The notes beneath the pieces were generated by a model that was not told where the DNA came from, did not search any database, and saw nothing but the letters and a program-made list of their open reading frames with translations. Below, one piece after another: positions 16,704 through 25,648 of a stretch of 64,000 nt of DNA. Both the position numbers and the translations under genes were made by a program. Positions within the stretch are counted from its first letter, which is position 1; each line of letters starts with the position of its first letter. Location of the stretch: assembly GCF_023273875.1 (NCBI RefSeq), contig NZ_CP096882.1, positions 3,224,001-3,288,000 of the forward strand, written 5' to 3'. Source of the stretch: Pseudarthrobacter sp. SSS035. Lineage in GTDB: Bacteria; Actinomycetota; Actinomycetes; Actinomycetales; Micrococcaceae.

Positions 16704-18380
16704 ATGCGCGCTTACACAGCCGGGGACACTGACGTCCCGCTCCTCGAGGAAACCATCGGCCAGAACTTTGAACGGGCGGTGGCCCGGTTCCCCTTCCACG
16801 ACGCGCTGATCGAGGCCGCGCCGGTCCCGGGCGCTGACGCCCGCCGCTGGAGCTACACGAAAATGAACGACGACGTCGATCGCCTCGCGCGTGCACTGCT
16901 CGCCTCGGGGGTGGCCAAGGGCGACCGGGTGGGCATCTGGAGCCCGAACTGCGCCGAGTGGACGCTGCTGCAGTACGCCACGGCCAAAGCCGGTGCCATC
17001 CTGGTGAACGTGAACCCGGCCTACCGGAGCCACGAGCTGGAGTTTGTGGTGAAGCAGAACGGCATGCGGATGCTGGTGGCGGCACCGTCGGACCGGAACA
17101 GCGATTACGTGGGGATGGCCCGCCTGGCGCTTGCCGGCTGTCCTGACCTCCGGGAACTGGTGTTCCTGCCGGATTATGGCCTGGACGGGCTCGACGCCGG
17201 TGACCCCCAAAGTGACGGTGAGCTGACGTACGCCGAGCTGCTCAAGCGGGCTGACGCCGTCGGCCATTCCGGACTGAAGGCCCGCATGGCGGAGCTGGGC
17301 CCGCACGATCCCATTAACCTGCAGTACACGTCCGGGACCACGGGCTTCCCCAAGGGTGCCACGCTGACGCACCACAACATCCTGAACAACGGCTACTCCA
17401 TCGGTGAGCTGCTGGGCTACACCGAGCACGACCGGGTGGTGATTCCGGTGCCGTTCTACCACTGCTTCGGGATGGTGATCGGCAACCTGGCAGCCCTCAG
17501 CCACGGTGCGGCCACCATCATCCCCGGGCGCGGCTTCACGCCGGCGGCCGCGCTGGAGGCGGTCCAGGACTTTGGCGGGACATCGCTGTACGGTGTGCCC
17601 ACCATGTTCATCGCCGAGCTGGCCCTGCCGGACTTTTCCTCCTACGACCTGGCCACGCTCAGGACAGGCGTCATGGCGGGATCGGTGTGCCCCATCGATG
17701 TGATGAACCGGGTGATCTCGGAGATGCACATGGTGGATGTCGCCATCTGCTACGGCATGACCGAGACCTCCCCGGTGTCCACCATGACCCGTAACGGTGA
17801 CACGCTGCAGCATCGCACCGAGACCGTGGGCCGCACCATGCCCAGGCTGGAAAACCGGATCGTGGACCCTGGCACCGGCGAGGTGCTGGAGCGCGGCGAG
17901 ATCGGCGAGCTGTGCACCCGGGGCTACGCCGTCATGGCCGGGTACTGGGACCAGCCGGACAAGACCGCGGAGACCATCGACACCGAACGCTGGATGCACA
18001 CCGGCGACCTCGCCCGGATGGACGACGAGGGCTACGTGGTCATCGAAGGCCGCATCAAGGATCTGGTGATCCGCGGCGGCGAAAACATCTACCCGCGTGA
18101 GATCGAGGAGTTCCTGTACAGCCACCCGTCCATCCAGGACGTGCAGGTGATCGGGGTGCCCGATGCCAGGTACGGCGAGGAACTCATGGCCTGCATCATC
18201 CTCAAGCCCGGCGCGGACCCGCTGGACGTGGCCGCCATCGCCGACTTCTGCCGCGGGAAACTGGCCCACTACAAGATCCCCCGATACGTGGACGTCCGCG
18301 AAAGTTTCCCCATGACCGTTTCCGGGAAGATCCGCAAAGTCGAGATGCGAGAGGAAGCCGTGGCCCGGCTGGGCCTCTGA
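16704..18380 (+). CDS. Fatty-acyl-CoA synthetase-like AMP-binding enzyme
   Basis: A 558-residue acyl-adenylate enzyme that activates a carboxylic acid to its CoA thioester using ATP. Motifs are the P-loop LQYTSGTTGFPKGAT, VPTMFIAEL, ICYGMTETSP, HTGDLARMDDEGYVVIEGRIKDLVIRGGENIYPREIE, and the adenylation Lys in PMTVSGKIRKVEMRE. It belongs to the medium/long-chain FadD-like group (acyl-CoA synthetase family 2). No Shine-Dalgarno sequence precedes the ATG, and TAGCGT lies ten bases upstream, so a leaderless transcript is possible. The chain length of the substrate cannot be read. Confidence 0.92.
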   Translation: MRAYTAGDTDVPLLEETIGQNFERAVARFPFHDALIEAAPVPGADARRWSYTKMNDDVDRLARALLASGVAKGDRVGIWSPNCAEWTLLQYATAKAGAILVNVNPAYRSHELEFVVKQNGMRMLVAAPSDRNSDYVGMARLALAGCPDLRELVFLPDYGLDGLDAGDPQSDGELTYAELLKRADAVGHSGLKARMAELGPHDPINLQYTSGTTGFPKGATLTHHNILNNGYSIGELLGYTEHDRVVIPVPFYHCFGMVIGNLAALSHGAATIIPGRGFTPAAALEAVQDFGGTSLYGVPTMFIAELALPDFSSYDLATLRTGVMAGSVCPIDVMNRVISEMHMVDVAICYGMTETSPVSTMTRNGDTLQHRTETVGRTMPRLENRIVDPGTGEVLERGEIGELCTRGYAVMAGYWDQPDKTAETIDTERWMHTGDLARMDDEGYVVIEGRIKDLVIRGGENIYPREIEEFLYSHPSIQDVQVIGVPDARYGEELMACIILKPGADPLDVAAIADFCRGKLAHYKIPRYVDVRESFPMTVSGKIRKVEMREEAVARLGL

Positions 18381-18424
18381 CAGGGTCTGACGATCGTGGG
18401 CAGCAAGACCTCGACGTGGGGCCG

Positions 18425-18478
18425 CAAGTGTCCGTTCGCGCTGTCTGAGCCCCTCGTTGAGCGCGAACGGGACACTTG
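18425..18478. repeat. Palindrome between convergent genes
   Basis: CAAGTGTCCGTTCGCGCT (18425-18442) pairs with AGCGCGAACGGGACACTTG (18460-18478) with one bulged base and a 17-base loop. It lies between the acyl-CoA synthetase and the convergent SnoaL-like gene and probably terminates both. Confidence 0.8.
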
Positions 18479-18496
18479 AGGCCCGGGGCTTCGAGC

Positions 18497-18919
18497 TCAG
18501 GTTGCCGGGGTCACCCCAAGCTGCGCCATGAGGCCGGCTACATCGTAGTAGCGGCTTTCCTCCGTGACTTCCCCGTCAGCATTGAACGTCGAGAAGACGC
18601 CGGCGTTATTGATTATGGATTTTCCGGTGGCGGGAATCTCGCCGCCGGGCGATGCCAACGGTCCCTGGTGCGTTCCGCGCAGAGTGTACTCGGCTGCGAA
18701 CGTCTCGCCATCCTGGAGCACGGGCCCCACGGTGAGACTGACATCCGGGAAGGCCCGCAGGAGGTCCACCATGTCCTGCTCAATAGCGTCCCGCCCCTTC
18801 AGCGGCTGCGGGTAGCTCGGGTCGTGGACAACCGCGTCCGCGGCATAGAATGCCGCAAAGGCCTTCGCATCGTGAGAGTTAAGGGCTTCTACTGACTTGG
18901 CAATTGCGTCCGCGCTCAT
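18497..18919 (-). CDS. SnoaL-like / NTF2-fold protein
   Basis: A 140-residue protein of the SnoaL-like polyketide-cyclase group. MSADAIAKSVEALNSHDAKAFAAFYAADAVVHDPSYPQPLKGRDAIEQDMVDLLRAFPDVSLTVG is the typical cone-shaped alpha+beta barrel N-terminus, and AAEYTLRGTHQGPLASPGGEIPATGKSI follows. The role in this organism is unknown. AAAGGAG precedes the ATG. It is divergent from the LuxR-type regulator. Confidence 0.88.
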   Translation of the reverse strand: MSADAIAKSVEALNSHDAKAFAAFYAADAVVHDPSYPQPLKGRDAIEQDMVDLLRAFPDVSLTVGPVLQDGETFAAEYTLRGTHQGPLASPGGEIPATGKSIINNAGVFSTFNADGEVTEESRYYDVAGLMAQLGVTPAT

Positions 18920-18941
18920 CGTTTGCTCCTTTATCGGTCCT

Positions 18942-19010
18942 GTTGTCCGTTATTCGGGACAACTTCAGACTGCCCGGCTCCAAGGCCGGGCGGATGGGTC
19001 AACTGACCCA
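18942..19010. promoter_or_regulatory. Cluster of three inverted repeats in a divergent promoter
   Basis: GTTGTCC/GGGACAAC (18942-18963), GCCCGGC/GCCGGGC (18972-18991) and TGGGTCA/TGACCCA (18995-19010, followed by TTTT) lie within 70 bases between the SnoaL-like gene and the luxR-type gene. They may be operators or RNA hairpins; no regulator is assigned. Confidence 0.4.
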
Positions 19011-19111
19011 TTTTGTGGCCGATGCCGGCAGCGCCCATCAGGCGGATTCGGTTCGGCCGCGCCCGAAGTTCCGTCCTAGGGAACGGCAGTGTGAAGTGCT
19101 GTAATTGAAGC

Positions 19112-20794
19112 GTGACGCTGGAGGAAGTGACAGCGAGGGGCTACGCGGCACTGGAAGCGGGGCGGTGGGCGGATGCGCGCGCCGCCTTTGAGGAGGTCCT
19201 CTCAGGCACCGGATCGTCGGGCGCGCTCGCAGGCCTGGGCGACGCCCTCTTTTTCCTCGGTGAGCTCAGTGAAAGCGTCCGCTGCCGTGAACGCGCCTAC
19301 GCCGCCAGCCGCCGCGCGGGCAATGTTCCGGAGGCCATCGACTCCGCTGTGTGGCTGTGCCTCGTCTATGGAATGTCCCTCGGCAACGAGGCGGCGGCGC
19401 GGGGCTGGCTTGCCCGCGCGGAGAGCATGTCCGGGCCGGACGACGGACTGTCCCTTGCGTGGGTTGATTACTGTGGGGCGCTGCTGGCTACGGATGCCCA
19501 TCGCTGCCGCGACCTGATCGAGCGCGCGCTGGCCACGTCGCATGAATTGGGCGACCCGGACCTCGGCGTCTGTGCCCTGGCCGAGCGTGGCGTTGTCCTG
19601 GTCAAGGAGGGAGAAGTCCAAGCCGGGCTTCGGTGTGTTGACGAGGCCATGGCCAGCGCCCTGGGTGGCGACGGAACGACGTTCTACACGGTGGTCATGG
19701 CGAGTTGCTCGATGCTGACGGTCTGCGACCTGCTCAGCGACCTCGGACGGGCTACCCAGTGGTCGCTGGCGGCAGATGACTATATGAGGACCTACGGCTG
19801 TCCATACTTATACGCTCAGTGCCGCATGGTCCACGGGCGGGTGCTCCTGCTGACGGGTCATTGGGCCGAAGCCGAGGCCGAGCTGCAGCGGGCGGCGGCG
19901 AGTACAAGGGACGTCTTCCCCGGCATGTTCCACAGGGCCATCGCGAGCCTCGCCGAGCTCCGTGTGCGCCAAGGGCACTTCGACGAGGCCAGGGCCTTGA
20001 TCGAGAGGATCGGCGCTCCGGTCGAGACCAGCCTGGTGGCGGCGGGCCTGGCCCTCGGAAGCAACGAACCCGTGGCGGCCGTGGCCCTGGCAGAGCGTTG
20101 GCTTCGTTCAGAAAATGAGGGTACCGGCGAGGTCGTTCCTACATTGCACGCCGGTGGGCACCGGACCTCCCTGGAAACAGCGGGCGCACGCAGCCTTCTG
20201 GTGGAGGCACAGCTGGCAGCAGGAAAATCCGCTGCCGCTGCAGTGGCCGCCGAGCACCTTGGCGACCTTGACGCCAGCGCCGGAGGAGTCCGCTTGGTGT
20301 CCGCGCATGCTGCCCTGGCTAGGGGCAGGGTTGCAGCCGCCGAGGGCCGGCTGGAGCCTGCCACGTTGTATTTTGAGGACGCCCTCAAGTGGTTCGGCCA
20401 CTTGGAACTTCCGCTGGAAGCCGCGCGCACGCGACTGGAACTTGCGCGTCTTTTAGCCCAAGGCCAGCCCACGCTCGCCATCTCCGAAGCCCGCGCTGCA
20501 CTGTCAGCGCTGGACAAGCTGGGGGCGTCCCACGATGCCGATACGGCAGCGGCACTGCTGCGATCGTGGGGCGCCGGGGGCCGGTCCGTTCCCCGCGAGG
20601 CAGGCATTCTCACCCGGCGAGAGCATGAAATCCTGGGGCTGCTGGTGGAGGGCTATTCAAATCCTGAAATTGCGGTGCAGCTGTTCATCAGCCACAAAAC
20701 AGTGGCCCACCATGTAAGCAGCGTGCTAGAGAAGCTCGGCCTTCGCAACCGTGCTGAAGCCGCTGCTTACGCCGCCCGCAGGGGCCCTAATTGA
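19112..20794 (+). CDS. LuxR-family regulator with TPR-like sensor region
   Basis: A 560-residue regulator. The C-terminal helix-turn-helix (LTRREHEILGLLVEGYSNPEIAVQLFISHKTVAHHVSSVLEKLGLRNRAEAAAYAARRG) is a clear LuxR/NarL domain. The rest (MTLEEVTARGYAALEAGRWADARAAFEEVLSG.. and later repeats) is a string of helical TPR-like units as in the C-terminal half of LAL/MalT-type regulators, but without a P-loop ATPase. GTG 19112 is the start. The last eight bases overlap the stop of the convergent ABC permease gene. Its targets are unknown; the neighbouring exporter is a possibility only. Confidence 0.88.
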   Translation: MTLEEVTARGYAALEAGRWADARAAFEEVLSGTGSSGALAGLGDALFFLGELSESVRCRERAYAASRRAGNVPEAIDSAVWLCLVYGMSLGNEAAARGWLARAESMSGPDDGLSLAWVDYCGALLATDAHRCRDLIERALATSHELGDPDLGVCALAERGVVLVKEGEVQAGLRCVDEAMASALGGDGTTFYTVVMASCSMLTVCDLLSDLGRATQWSLAADDYMRTYGCPYLYAQCRMVHGRVLLLTGHWAEAEAELQRAAASTRDVFPGMFHRAIASLAELRVRQGHFDEARALIERIGAPVETSLVAAGLALGSNEPVAAVALAERWLRSENEGTGEVVPTLHAGGHRTSLETAGARSLLVEAQLAAGKSAAAAVAAEHLGDLDASAGGVRLVSAHAALARGRVAAAEGRLEPATLYFEDALKWFGHLELPLEAARTRLELARLLAQGQPTLAISEARAALSALDKLGASHDADTAAALLRSWGAGGRSVPREAGILTRREHEILGLLVEGYSNPEIAVQLFISHKTVAHHVSSVLEKLGLRNRAEAAAYAARRGPN

Positions 20795-21590
20795 TGTTGC
20801 GGTTGATGGTCCGCACACCCACAACGAGCCCGACGGCGGCTGTCACCGATGCGGCGAGGAGGCCCAGGAGCGTGTCGGTCCCGACGCCGCCGGCAAACAG
20901 TTCCCGCTCGGCGTTGACCAGGTAAGTCAGGGGATTGAAGAGGCTGGCGGTCTTCATCCAGTCCGGCCCGGCCTCGATGGGCAGCATGATGCCGGACAGG
21001 ATCATCAGCGGGAAGAGCAGCGTCTGCTGCACACCCCAGAAGATCCACTCCTTGTTCTGCGATACCAGGGCCAGCGCGTAGGAGAGGGCGCCGAGTCCGA
21101 TGCCGAAAATGCCCAGGATGACCAGGCCGAACAGTACGTGCAGCGGATAGAAGACAAAGCCGAACGGGATGCAGACCAGGGCGATCAGCAGGCCCTGCAC
21201 CACCAGCGGCGCCCACTCCTTCAGCGCCCGCCCGATCATCAGCGACGAGCGGGAGAGCGGCGTGGCCAGTATCCGCTCATAGGAACCGGTCATCAGTTCG
21301 TACTGCAGGTTGGAGCCGGTCATGGACGTGCCGAACAGGGCAATCATGACCACGACGCCGGGCAGGAACCACTGCAGCGTGGACTGGCCGCCGAATGCCG
21401 GTGCGCCCACGGCCGCCCCGAGCAAGGGTCCGAAAAGGCCCAGGAACACGAGCGGCTGGAGCAGCGAAAAGACCAGCGAGAAGGGGTCCCGCAGGGGCAG
21501 CAGCATCTCGCGCCAGAAGACGAATCTGGTGTCATGCAGGATCTGGATCAGGCCCGGCTTTTCCAGGACCTCGGTGCTTTGCACAGCCAT
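20787..21590 (-). CDS. ABC-2 type exporter permease (DrrB-like)
   Basis: A 267-residue membrane protein of the daunorubicin-resistance DrrB type. LIQILHDTRFVFWREMLLPLRDPFSLVFSLLQPLVFLGLFG leads into six helices, ERILATPLSRSSLMIGRALKEW is the conserved cytoplasmic loop, and LSGIMLPIEAGPDWMKTASLFNPLTYLVNAER is the typical ABC-2 signature region. It starts in the TGATG junction with the ATPase gene. It exports an unknown drug-like or lipid substrate. Confidence 0.92.
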   Translation of the reverse strand: MAVQSTEVLEKPGLIQILHDTRFVFWREMLLPLRDPFSLVFSLLQPLVFLGLFGPLLGAAVGAPAFGGQSTLQWFLPGVVVMIALFGTSMTGSNLQYELMTGSYERILATPLSRSSLMIGRALKEWAPLVVQGLLIALVCIPFGFVFYPLHVLFGLVILGIFGIGLGALSYALALVSQNKEWIFWGVQQTLLFPLMILSGIMLPIEAGPDWMKTASLFNPLTYLVNAERELFAGGVGTDTLLGLLAASVTAAVGLVVGVRTINRNIN

Positions 21591-22558
21591 CAGCGGTTTG
21601 CTCCTTCCCGCAGATTGCGGCCGGTCAGCTCCAGGAACACATCGTCCAGGGTGGGCGGTTTCAGCTCCAGGGACTGGGCGGGAGCGCCGGCGTCGTTCAT
21701 TTCTTGCAACAGCGCCGGTGCCAGCCGTGCGCCTTCGGTGAGCCGGAGGCGGAAGCGGACCACGCCGTCGTACAAGTTTTCGTTGACCTCACCGCCCGCG
21801 GCGGCCCGCGCCAGCAGCCCGCGCACGCCCGCGGCGGAATCCGCCGCAACCTCGACGGCGAGCAGGTCACCGGCCAGGTTGGCCTTCAGCCGGGCGGCTG
21901 TGTCATCGGCGATGATCTGCCCGTGGTCAATCACAATCACTCGCTCGGACATCAAATCGGCCTCGTCCATGTAGTGCGTGGTCAGGACGATGGTGGTGCC
22001 ATGCTCGGCGCGCATCCGCATGATGTGCTCCCAGAGGTTGGCCCGGTTCTGCGGGTCCATGCCGGTGGACGGTTCATCGAGGAACAGCAGCCGCGGGGAG
22101 TGCATCAGCCCGAGGGCCACGTCCATCCGCCGCCGCTGCCCGCCGGACAGTTTGATGACGGTGCGCTTGGCGAGGTCGGCCAGGTCCAGGGATTTCAGCA
22201 GCTCCTGCGCCCGGGCGGCGGCATCCGTGGAGTTCATACCGTAGAAGCGGCCCTGCATCACGAGTTCGTCGATGACCCGGAAGCTGTGGCCGCCGCCGTT
22301 GCCCTGGCCGATATAGCCGATCCGGGCGCGTACCCCGGCCGGATCCGCGGCGACGTCCACACCCGCGACAGTTGCCGTGCCGGACGTGGGCCGGAGCAGC
22401 GTGGTGAGCATGCGGAGCGTGGTGGATTTGCCCGCGCCGTTCGGGCCAAGGAACGCCACAAGCTCGCCCGGGGCAACATCGATGTCGACTCCCTTGACGG
22501 CTTCTACCGTTTCCTTCTTGACGGTGAATGTCTTGGTTAGCTTGTCAGTGTGGATCAT
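21590..22558 (-). CDS. ABC exporter ATPase (DrrA-like)
   Basis: A 322-residue ATPase with Walker A GPNGAGKST, signature LSGGQRRRMDVALGLMHSP, Walker B LLFLDEPSTGMDPQ and switch His in LTTHYMDEAD. The DrrA-type C-terminal domain (LLAVEVAADSAAGVRGLL..LKPPTLDDVFLELTGR) is complete. ATG 22558 is chosen for the upstream TGGAG and because MIHTDKLTKTF matches the family start. It forms a two-gene operon with the permease, sharing one base in TGATG. Confidence 0.93.
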   Translation of the reverse strand: MIHTDKLTKTFTVKKETVEAVKGVDIDVAPGELVAFLGPNGAGKSTTLRMLTTLLRPTSGTATVAGVDVAADPAGVRARIGYIGQGNGGGHSFRVIDELVMQGRFYGMNSTDAAARAQELLKSLDLADLAKRTVIKLSGGQRRRMDVALGLMHSPRLLFLDEPSTGMDPQNRANLWEHIMRMRAEHGTTIVLTTHYMDEADLMSERVIVIDHGQIIADDTAARLKANLAGDLLAVEVAADSAAGVRGLLARAAAGGEVNENLYDGVVRFRLRLTEGARLAPALLQEMNDAGAPAQSLELKPPTLDDVFLELTGRNLREGANR

Positions 22559-22654
22559 GGCTGACTCCAGAGAATTTCGGAATTCCGGGGCTCTGGTGCG
22601 GGCTCCATGGCGCCACGCTATACCCATCTGAAGCTGGAGTCCACGGCGGAACCG

Positions 22655-23626
22655 TCAGTGCCGGCGGTGGTCCTGGATGGTCATCCGCGGCCCAAACGTC
22701 GGTTTGCGGAAGCCGCTCAGCCCGATCATCCGGACCACCCGCTGCCGGTGCCCGGTCCATGGCTCAAGCAAGGCCAGCATGCCGGCGTCGTCGGTCCGGC
22801 GGCCGGTCAGCGCGGCGCCCACATAGGCGGCGAGGTGGTAGTCGCCCACCGCGATGGAGTCCGGGCAGCCGTGGGTCCGCTGCACCACTTCGGCCGCGGT
22901 CCACACCCCGATACCGGGAATCACCTGCAGTTTTGCTGCCGCCTCCGCGGACGGCAGGGCGGCCAGCCGTTCAAGCGCGACGGCGGATCGCAGCGCCCGC
23001 ATGACGGTCGCCGAACGCTGTGGTCCAACGCCGGCCTGGTGCCATTCCCACGAGGGGATGCGCAGCCACTGCTCAGGCGTAGGCTGGAGGCGGAGCCCGT
23101 CCGGCGCCGCGGTTCCGGCCGCCGGAGCCGGCGGGCCGAACCGGTACATCAGGTACCGGTAGCCGCGGCGGGCCTCAATAACGGTGACCTTCTGCTCGAG
23201 GATGGTGGGCACGAGGCAATCAACCACCCGCCCGGTGGAGGGCAGCCGGACAGTCAGGTTCCGGCGTCGGGCGTCACGGACCATCCGGGGGAGCGTGGCG
23301 TGGAAGTCCGGTTCGTCAAAGGCCGACCAGTCGTCCCCGGCGCCCAGGAGCCGGGGCACGCCGGCGAGTCCGGCGGCGGAACCGGGACCCCAGGCCTGGG
23401 CGTCAACAGCCCCATCCGCGGCAGCGGTGAGGCGCAGCGTGACCGGGCCCTCCGGCGTCGTAAACGCCGTCCATAACCCGTCAGGCCGGAACGAAAACGA
23501 CGGATCTCCGGTACCCCGCAGAAGCGTTCCCAGCGTCTGGTGCAGGCTGTACGGGCCGTCCGGATGCCAGCGCAGGGACGCATCCGCGGCGGCGGCAAGC
23601 CGGGCCGGAGCGTCAAGGATGGTCAT
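22655..23626 (-). CDS. AlkA-like 3-methyladenine DNA glycosylase
   Basis: A 323-residue base-excision glycosylase of the HhH-GPD superfamily. The helix-hairpin-helix is LQVIPGIGVWTAAEVVQRTHG and the catalytic Asp lies in DSIAVGDYHLAAYVG. The N-terminal half (WHPDGPYSLHQTLGTLLRGTGDPSF and LVPTILEQKVTVIEARRGYRYLMYRFG) is the AlkA-type domain. The product removes alkylated purines from DNA. It lies upstream of and in the same direction as the ABC exporter genes, with about 95 bases between them. Confidence 0.9.
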   Translation of the reverse strand: MTILDAPARLAAAADASLRWHPDGPYSLHQTLGTLLRGTGDPSFSFRPDGLWTAFTTPEGPVTLRLTAAADGAVDAQAWGPGSAAGLAGVPRLLGAGDDWSAFDEPDFHATLPRMVRDARRRNLTVRLPSTGRVVDCLVPTILEQKVTVIEARRGYRYLMYRFGPPAPAAGTAAPDGLRLQPTPEQWLRIPSWEWHQAGVGPQRSATVMRALRSAVALERLAALPSAEAAAKLQVIPGIGVWTAAEVVQRTHGCPDSIAVGDYHLAAYVGAALTGRRTDDAGMLALLEPWTGHRQRVVRMIGLSGFRKPTFGPRMTIQDHRRH

Positions 23627-23757
23627 GTATTCATGGTCCCACGGTGGGCTGACAACGCCGCTTCCGGAGCCCCTTTCAGACCGAAGATGCCAGGACTAGA
23701 CTCCATCGTGTGGCGCGGGGAGTCCGCGCCTTCCCCTCGCATTCAAAGGAGCATGCT

Positions 23758-24150
23758 GTGGCTGGAGTTGTGCATTTCGAGATCCCCTCCGATGACAAGG
23801 AACGCGCCAACACTTTTTACCAAAGTGCGTTTGGCTGGACCCTGACCCCCATGCAGGAGATGGACTACACCATCGCCATCACCACGCCGTCGGACGAGCA
23901 GACAGGCATGCCAAGCGCGCCCGGGGCCATCAACGGGGCCCTGACCCCGCGCACGGACAACCTCAAGACCCCCGTCATCACCATCGATGTGGAGGACGTT
24001 GACGCCGCCTTGGCGCAGGTCGAATCCGCCGGCGGTACCGTCGCCCAGGCAAAGGACGCCGTTCCGGGCATGGGCTACTACGCCTATTTCAAGGACACCG
24101 AAGGCAACACCCTGGGCCTCTGGCACACAGATTCCTCGGCAGGGAGCTGA
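23758..24150 (+). CDS. VOC family (glyoxalase-like) protein
   Basis: A 130-residue protein with paired beta-alpha-beta-beta-beta modules: VVHFEIPSDDKERANTFYQSAFGWTLTPMQEMDYTIAIT and VITIDVEDVDAALAQVESAGGTVAQAKDAVPGMGYYAYFKDTEGNTLGLW. His at HFEIP and Glu at TEGN are candidate metal ligands. GTG 23758 has AAAGGAG seven bases upstream, so an in-frame 5' extension to 23710 is rejected. The substrate is unknown. Confidence 0.88.
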   Translation: MAGVVHFEIPSDDKERANTFYQSAFGWTLTPMQEMDYTIAITTPSDEQTGMPSAPGAINGALTPRTDNLKTPVITIDVEDVDAALAQVESAGGTVAQAKDAVPGMGYYAYFKDTEGNTLGLWHTDSSAGS

Positions 24151-24193
24151 GCCCCGGGCAGGACCTGTGGTGGCAGGCGGTAACTTTGTACCT

Positions 24194-25579
24194 ATGAAGT
24201 ACGCGCAGTCCGTCCTGGACCTCATCGGAAACACGCCGCTCATCAAGCTCAACCACGTGACGGAAGGCCTCAAAGCCACTGTCCTGGTGAAGCTGGAATA
24301 CATCAATCCCGGCGGTTCCATCAAAGACCGCATCGCGGTGAAAATGATCGAAGAGGCCGAACGGACCGGCAAGCTCCTGCCCGGCGGGACCATCGTTGAG
24401 CCGACGTCAGGCAACACCGGCGTGGGCCTGGCGCTCGTGGCCCAGCAAAAGGGCTACAAGTGTATTTTTGTGGTGCCGGACAAGGTTGGCGAGGACAAGC
24501 GCGCCGTGCTTCAGGCTTATGGCGCCGAAGTCGTCGTCACGCCCACGTCCGTGGCCCCGGACAGCCCGCAGAGCTACTACAGCGTTTCGGACCGCCTGGT
24601 GACGGAAATTCCGGGCGCCTACAAGCCTGACCAGTTCTCCAACCCGGCCGCCCCCGGCAGCCACTACGAGACCACCGGGCCGGAAATCTGGCAGGACACC
24701 GACGGCACCGTGACGCACTGCGTGATCGGCGCCGGCACCGGCGGCACCATCACCGGCACCGGCCGTTTCCTCAAGGAGATCTCGGCGGACCGTCCGGAGG
24801 CCGACGGCGGCCGGGTCAAGGTGATCGGGGCGGACCCCGAAGGTTCGGTCTACTCCGGCGGCACCGGGCGCCCGTACTTCGTCGAGGGCGTGGGCGAGGA
24901 CATGTGGCCGGCGAACTACGACAAATCCGTCCCGGACGACGTCATTGCCGTCACCGACGCCGATTCCTTCGCCATGACCCGGCGGTTGGCCCGCGAGGAA
25001 GGGCTGCTGGTGGGCGGCTCGTCCGGCATGGCGGTGGTGGCTGCGCTGCAGACCGCCCGCGACCTCCCGGAAAGCGCCGTGGTGGTGGTCATCCTCCCGG
25101 ACTCCGGCCGCGGCTACCTCGCCAAGATCTTCAACGACCAGTGGATGCGTTCCTACGGCTTCCTCTCCGGCGGCGAGGAAGCGTCCGTGGGCGAGGTCAT
25201 CAAGTCCAAGACCGGCGAGCTGCCGGACCTGGTCCACATCCACCCCAACGAGACCGTCCGCGACGTCATCAACATCATGAACGAGTTCGGCGTCAGCCAC
25301 ATCCCGGTCCTCTCGCAGGAACCGCCGGTGGTGATGGGCGAGGTCCTCGGCGCCGTGGACGAGCGCACGTTGACCTCCAAGCTGTTCCGCGGCGAGGCCA
25401 AGCTGACGGACAAGATCTCCGAGCACATGGGCCCCCGCATGCCGGTCATCGGCTCGCTGGAAACCATCTCCGCAGCCCGCGAGCTGCTCTCCGACGTGGA
25501 CACCGTAATGGTGACGTTCGTCGGCGCCCCCGTGGGAATCCTCACCCGCCACGACCTCCTCGCCTACCTCAGCAACTAA
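24194..25579 (+). CDS. cbs: Cystathionine beta-synthase
   Basis: A 461-residue PLP enzyme that condenses L-serine and homocysteine to cystathionine. The catalytic part has NPGGSIKDRIAVKM with the PLP Lys, SGNTGVGLAL, GTGGTITGTGRFLKE and VGGSSGMAV. The C-terminal Bateman pair (VHIHPNETVRDVINIMNEFGVSHIPVL and GPRMPVIGSLETISAARELLSDVDTVMV..ILTRHDLLAYLS) distinguishes it from CysK. ATG 24194 has no clear ribosome site and may be leaderless. It is followed by a cystathionine gamma-synthase-type gene, completing a transsulfuration pair, with a palindromic repeat between them. Confidence 0.95.
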   Translation: MKYAQSVLDLIGNTPLIKLNHVTEGLKATVLVKLEYINPGGSIKDRIAVKMIEEAERTGKLLPGGTIVEPTSGNTGVGLALVAQQKGYKCIFVVPDKVGEDKRAVLQAYGAEVVVTPTSVAPDSPQSYYSVSDRLVTEIPGAYKPDQFSNPAAPGSHYETTGPEIWQDTDGTVTHCVIGAGTGGTITGTGRFLKEISADRPEADGGRVKVIGADPEGSVYSGGTGRPYFVEGVGEDMWPANYDKSVPDDVIAVTDADSFAMTRRLAREEGLLVGGSSGMAVVAALQTARDLPESAVVVVILPDSGRGYLAKIFNDQWMRSYGFLSGGEEASVGEVIKSKTGELPDLVHIHPNETVRDVINIMNEFGVSHIPVLSQEPPVVMGEVLGAVDERTLTSKLFRGEAKLTDKISEHMGPRMPVIGSLETISAARELLSDVDTVMVTFVGAPVGILTRHDLLAYLSN

Positions 25580-25584
25580 TTTTC

Positions 25585-25632
25585 CGGTGGTTGAGCCTGT
25601 CGAAACCAGGATCTCGACAAGCTCGATCACCG
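25585..25632. repeat. Palindromic element, GGTTGAGC family, copy 1
   Basis: CGGTGGTTGAGCCTGTCGA (25585-25603) faces TCGACAAGCTCGATCACCG (25614-25632); the arms match except at three positions. A second copy is at 56075-56124. It lies in the 69-base gap between cbs and the next gene. Confidence 0.8.
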
Positions 25633-25648
25633 CATGAAAGGACCTTCA

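Noticed and set aside
16671..18269. Minus-strand frame of 532 codons opposite the acyl-CoA synthetase
   Set aside because: Shadow frame of a high-GC gene; the plus strand carries all adenylation motifs.
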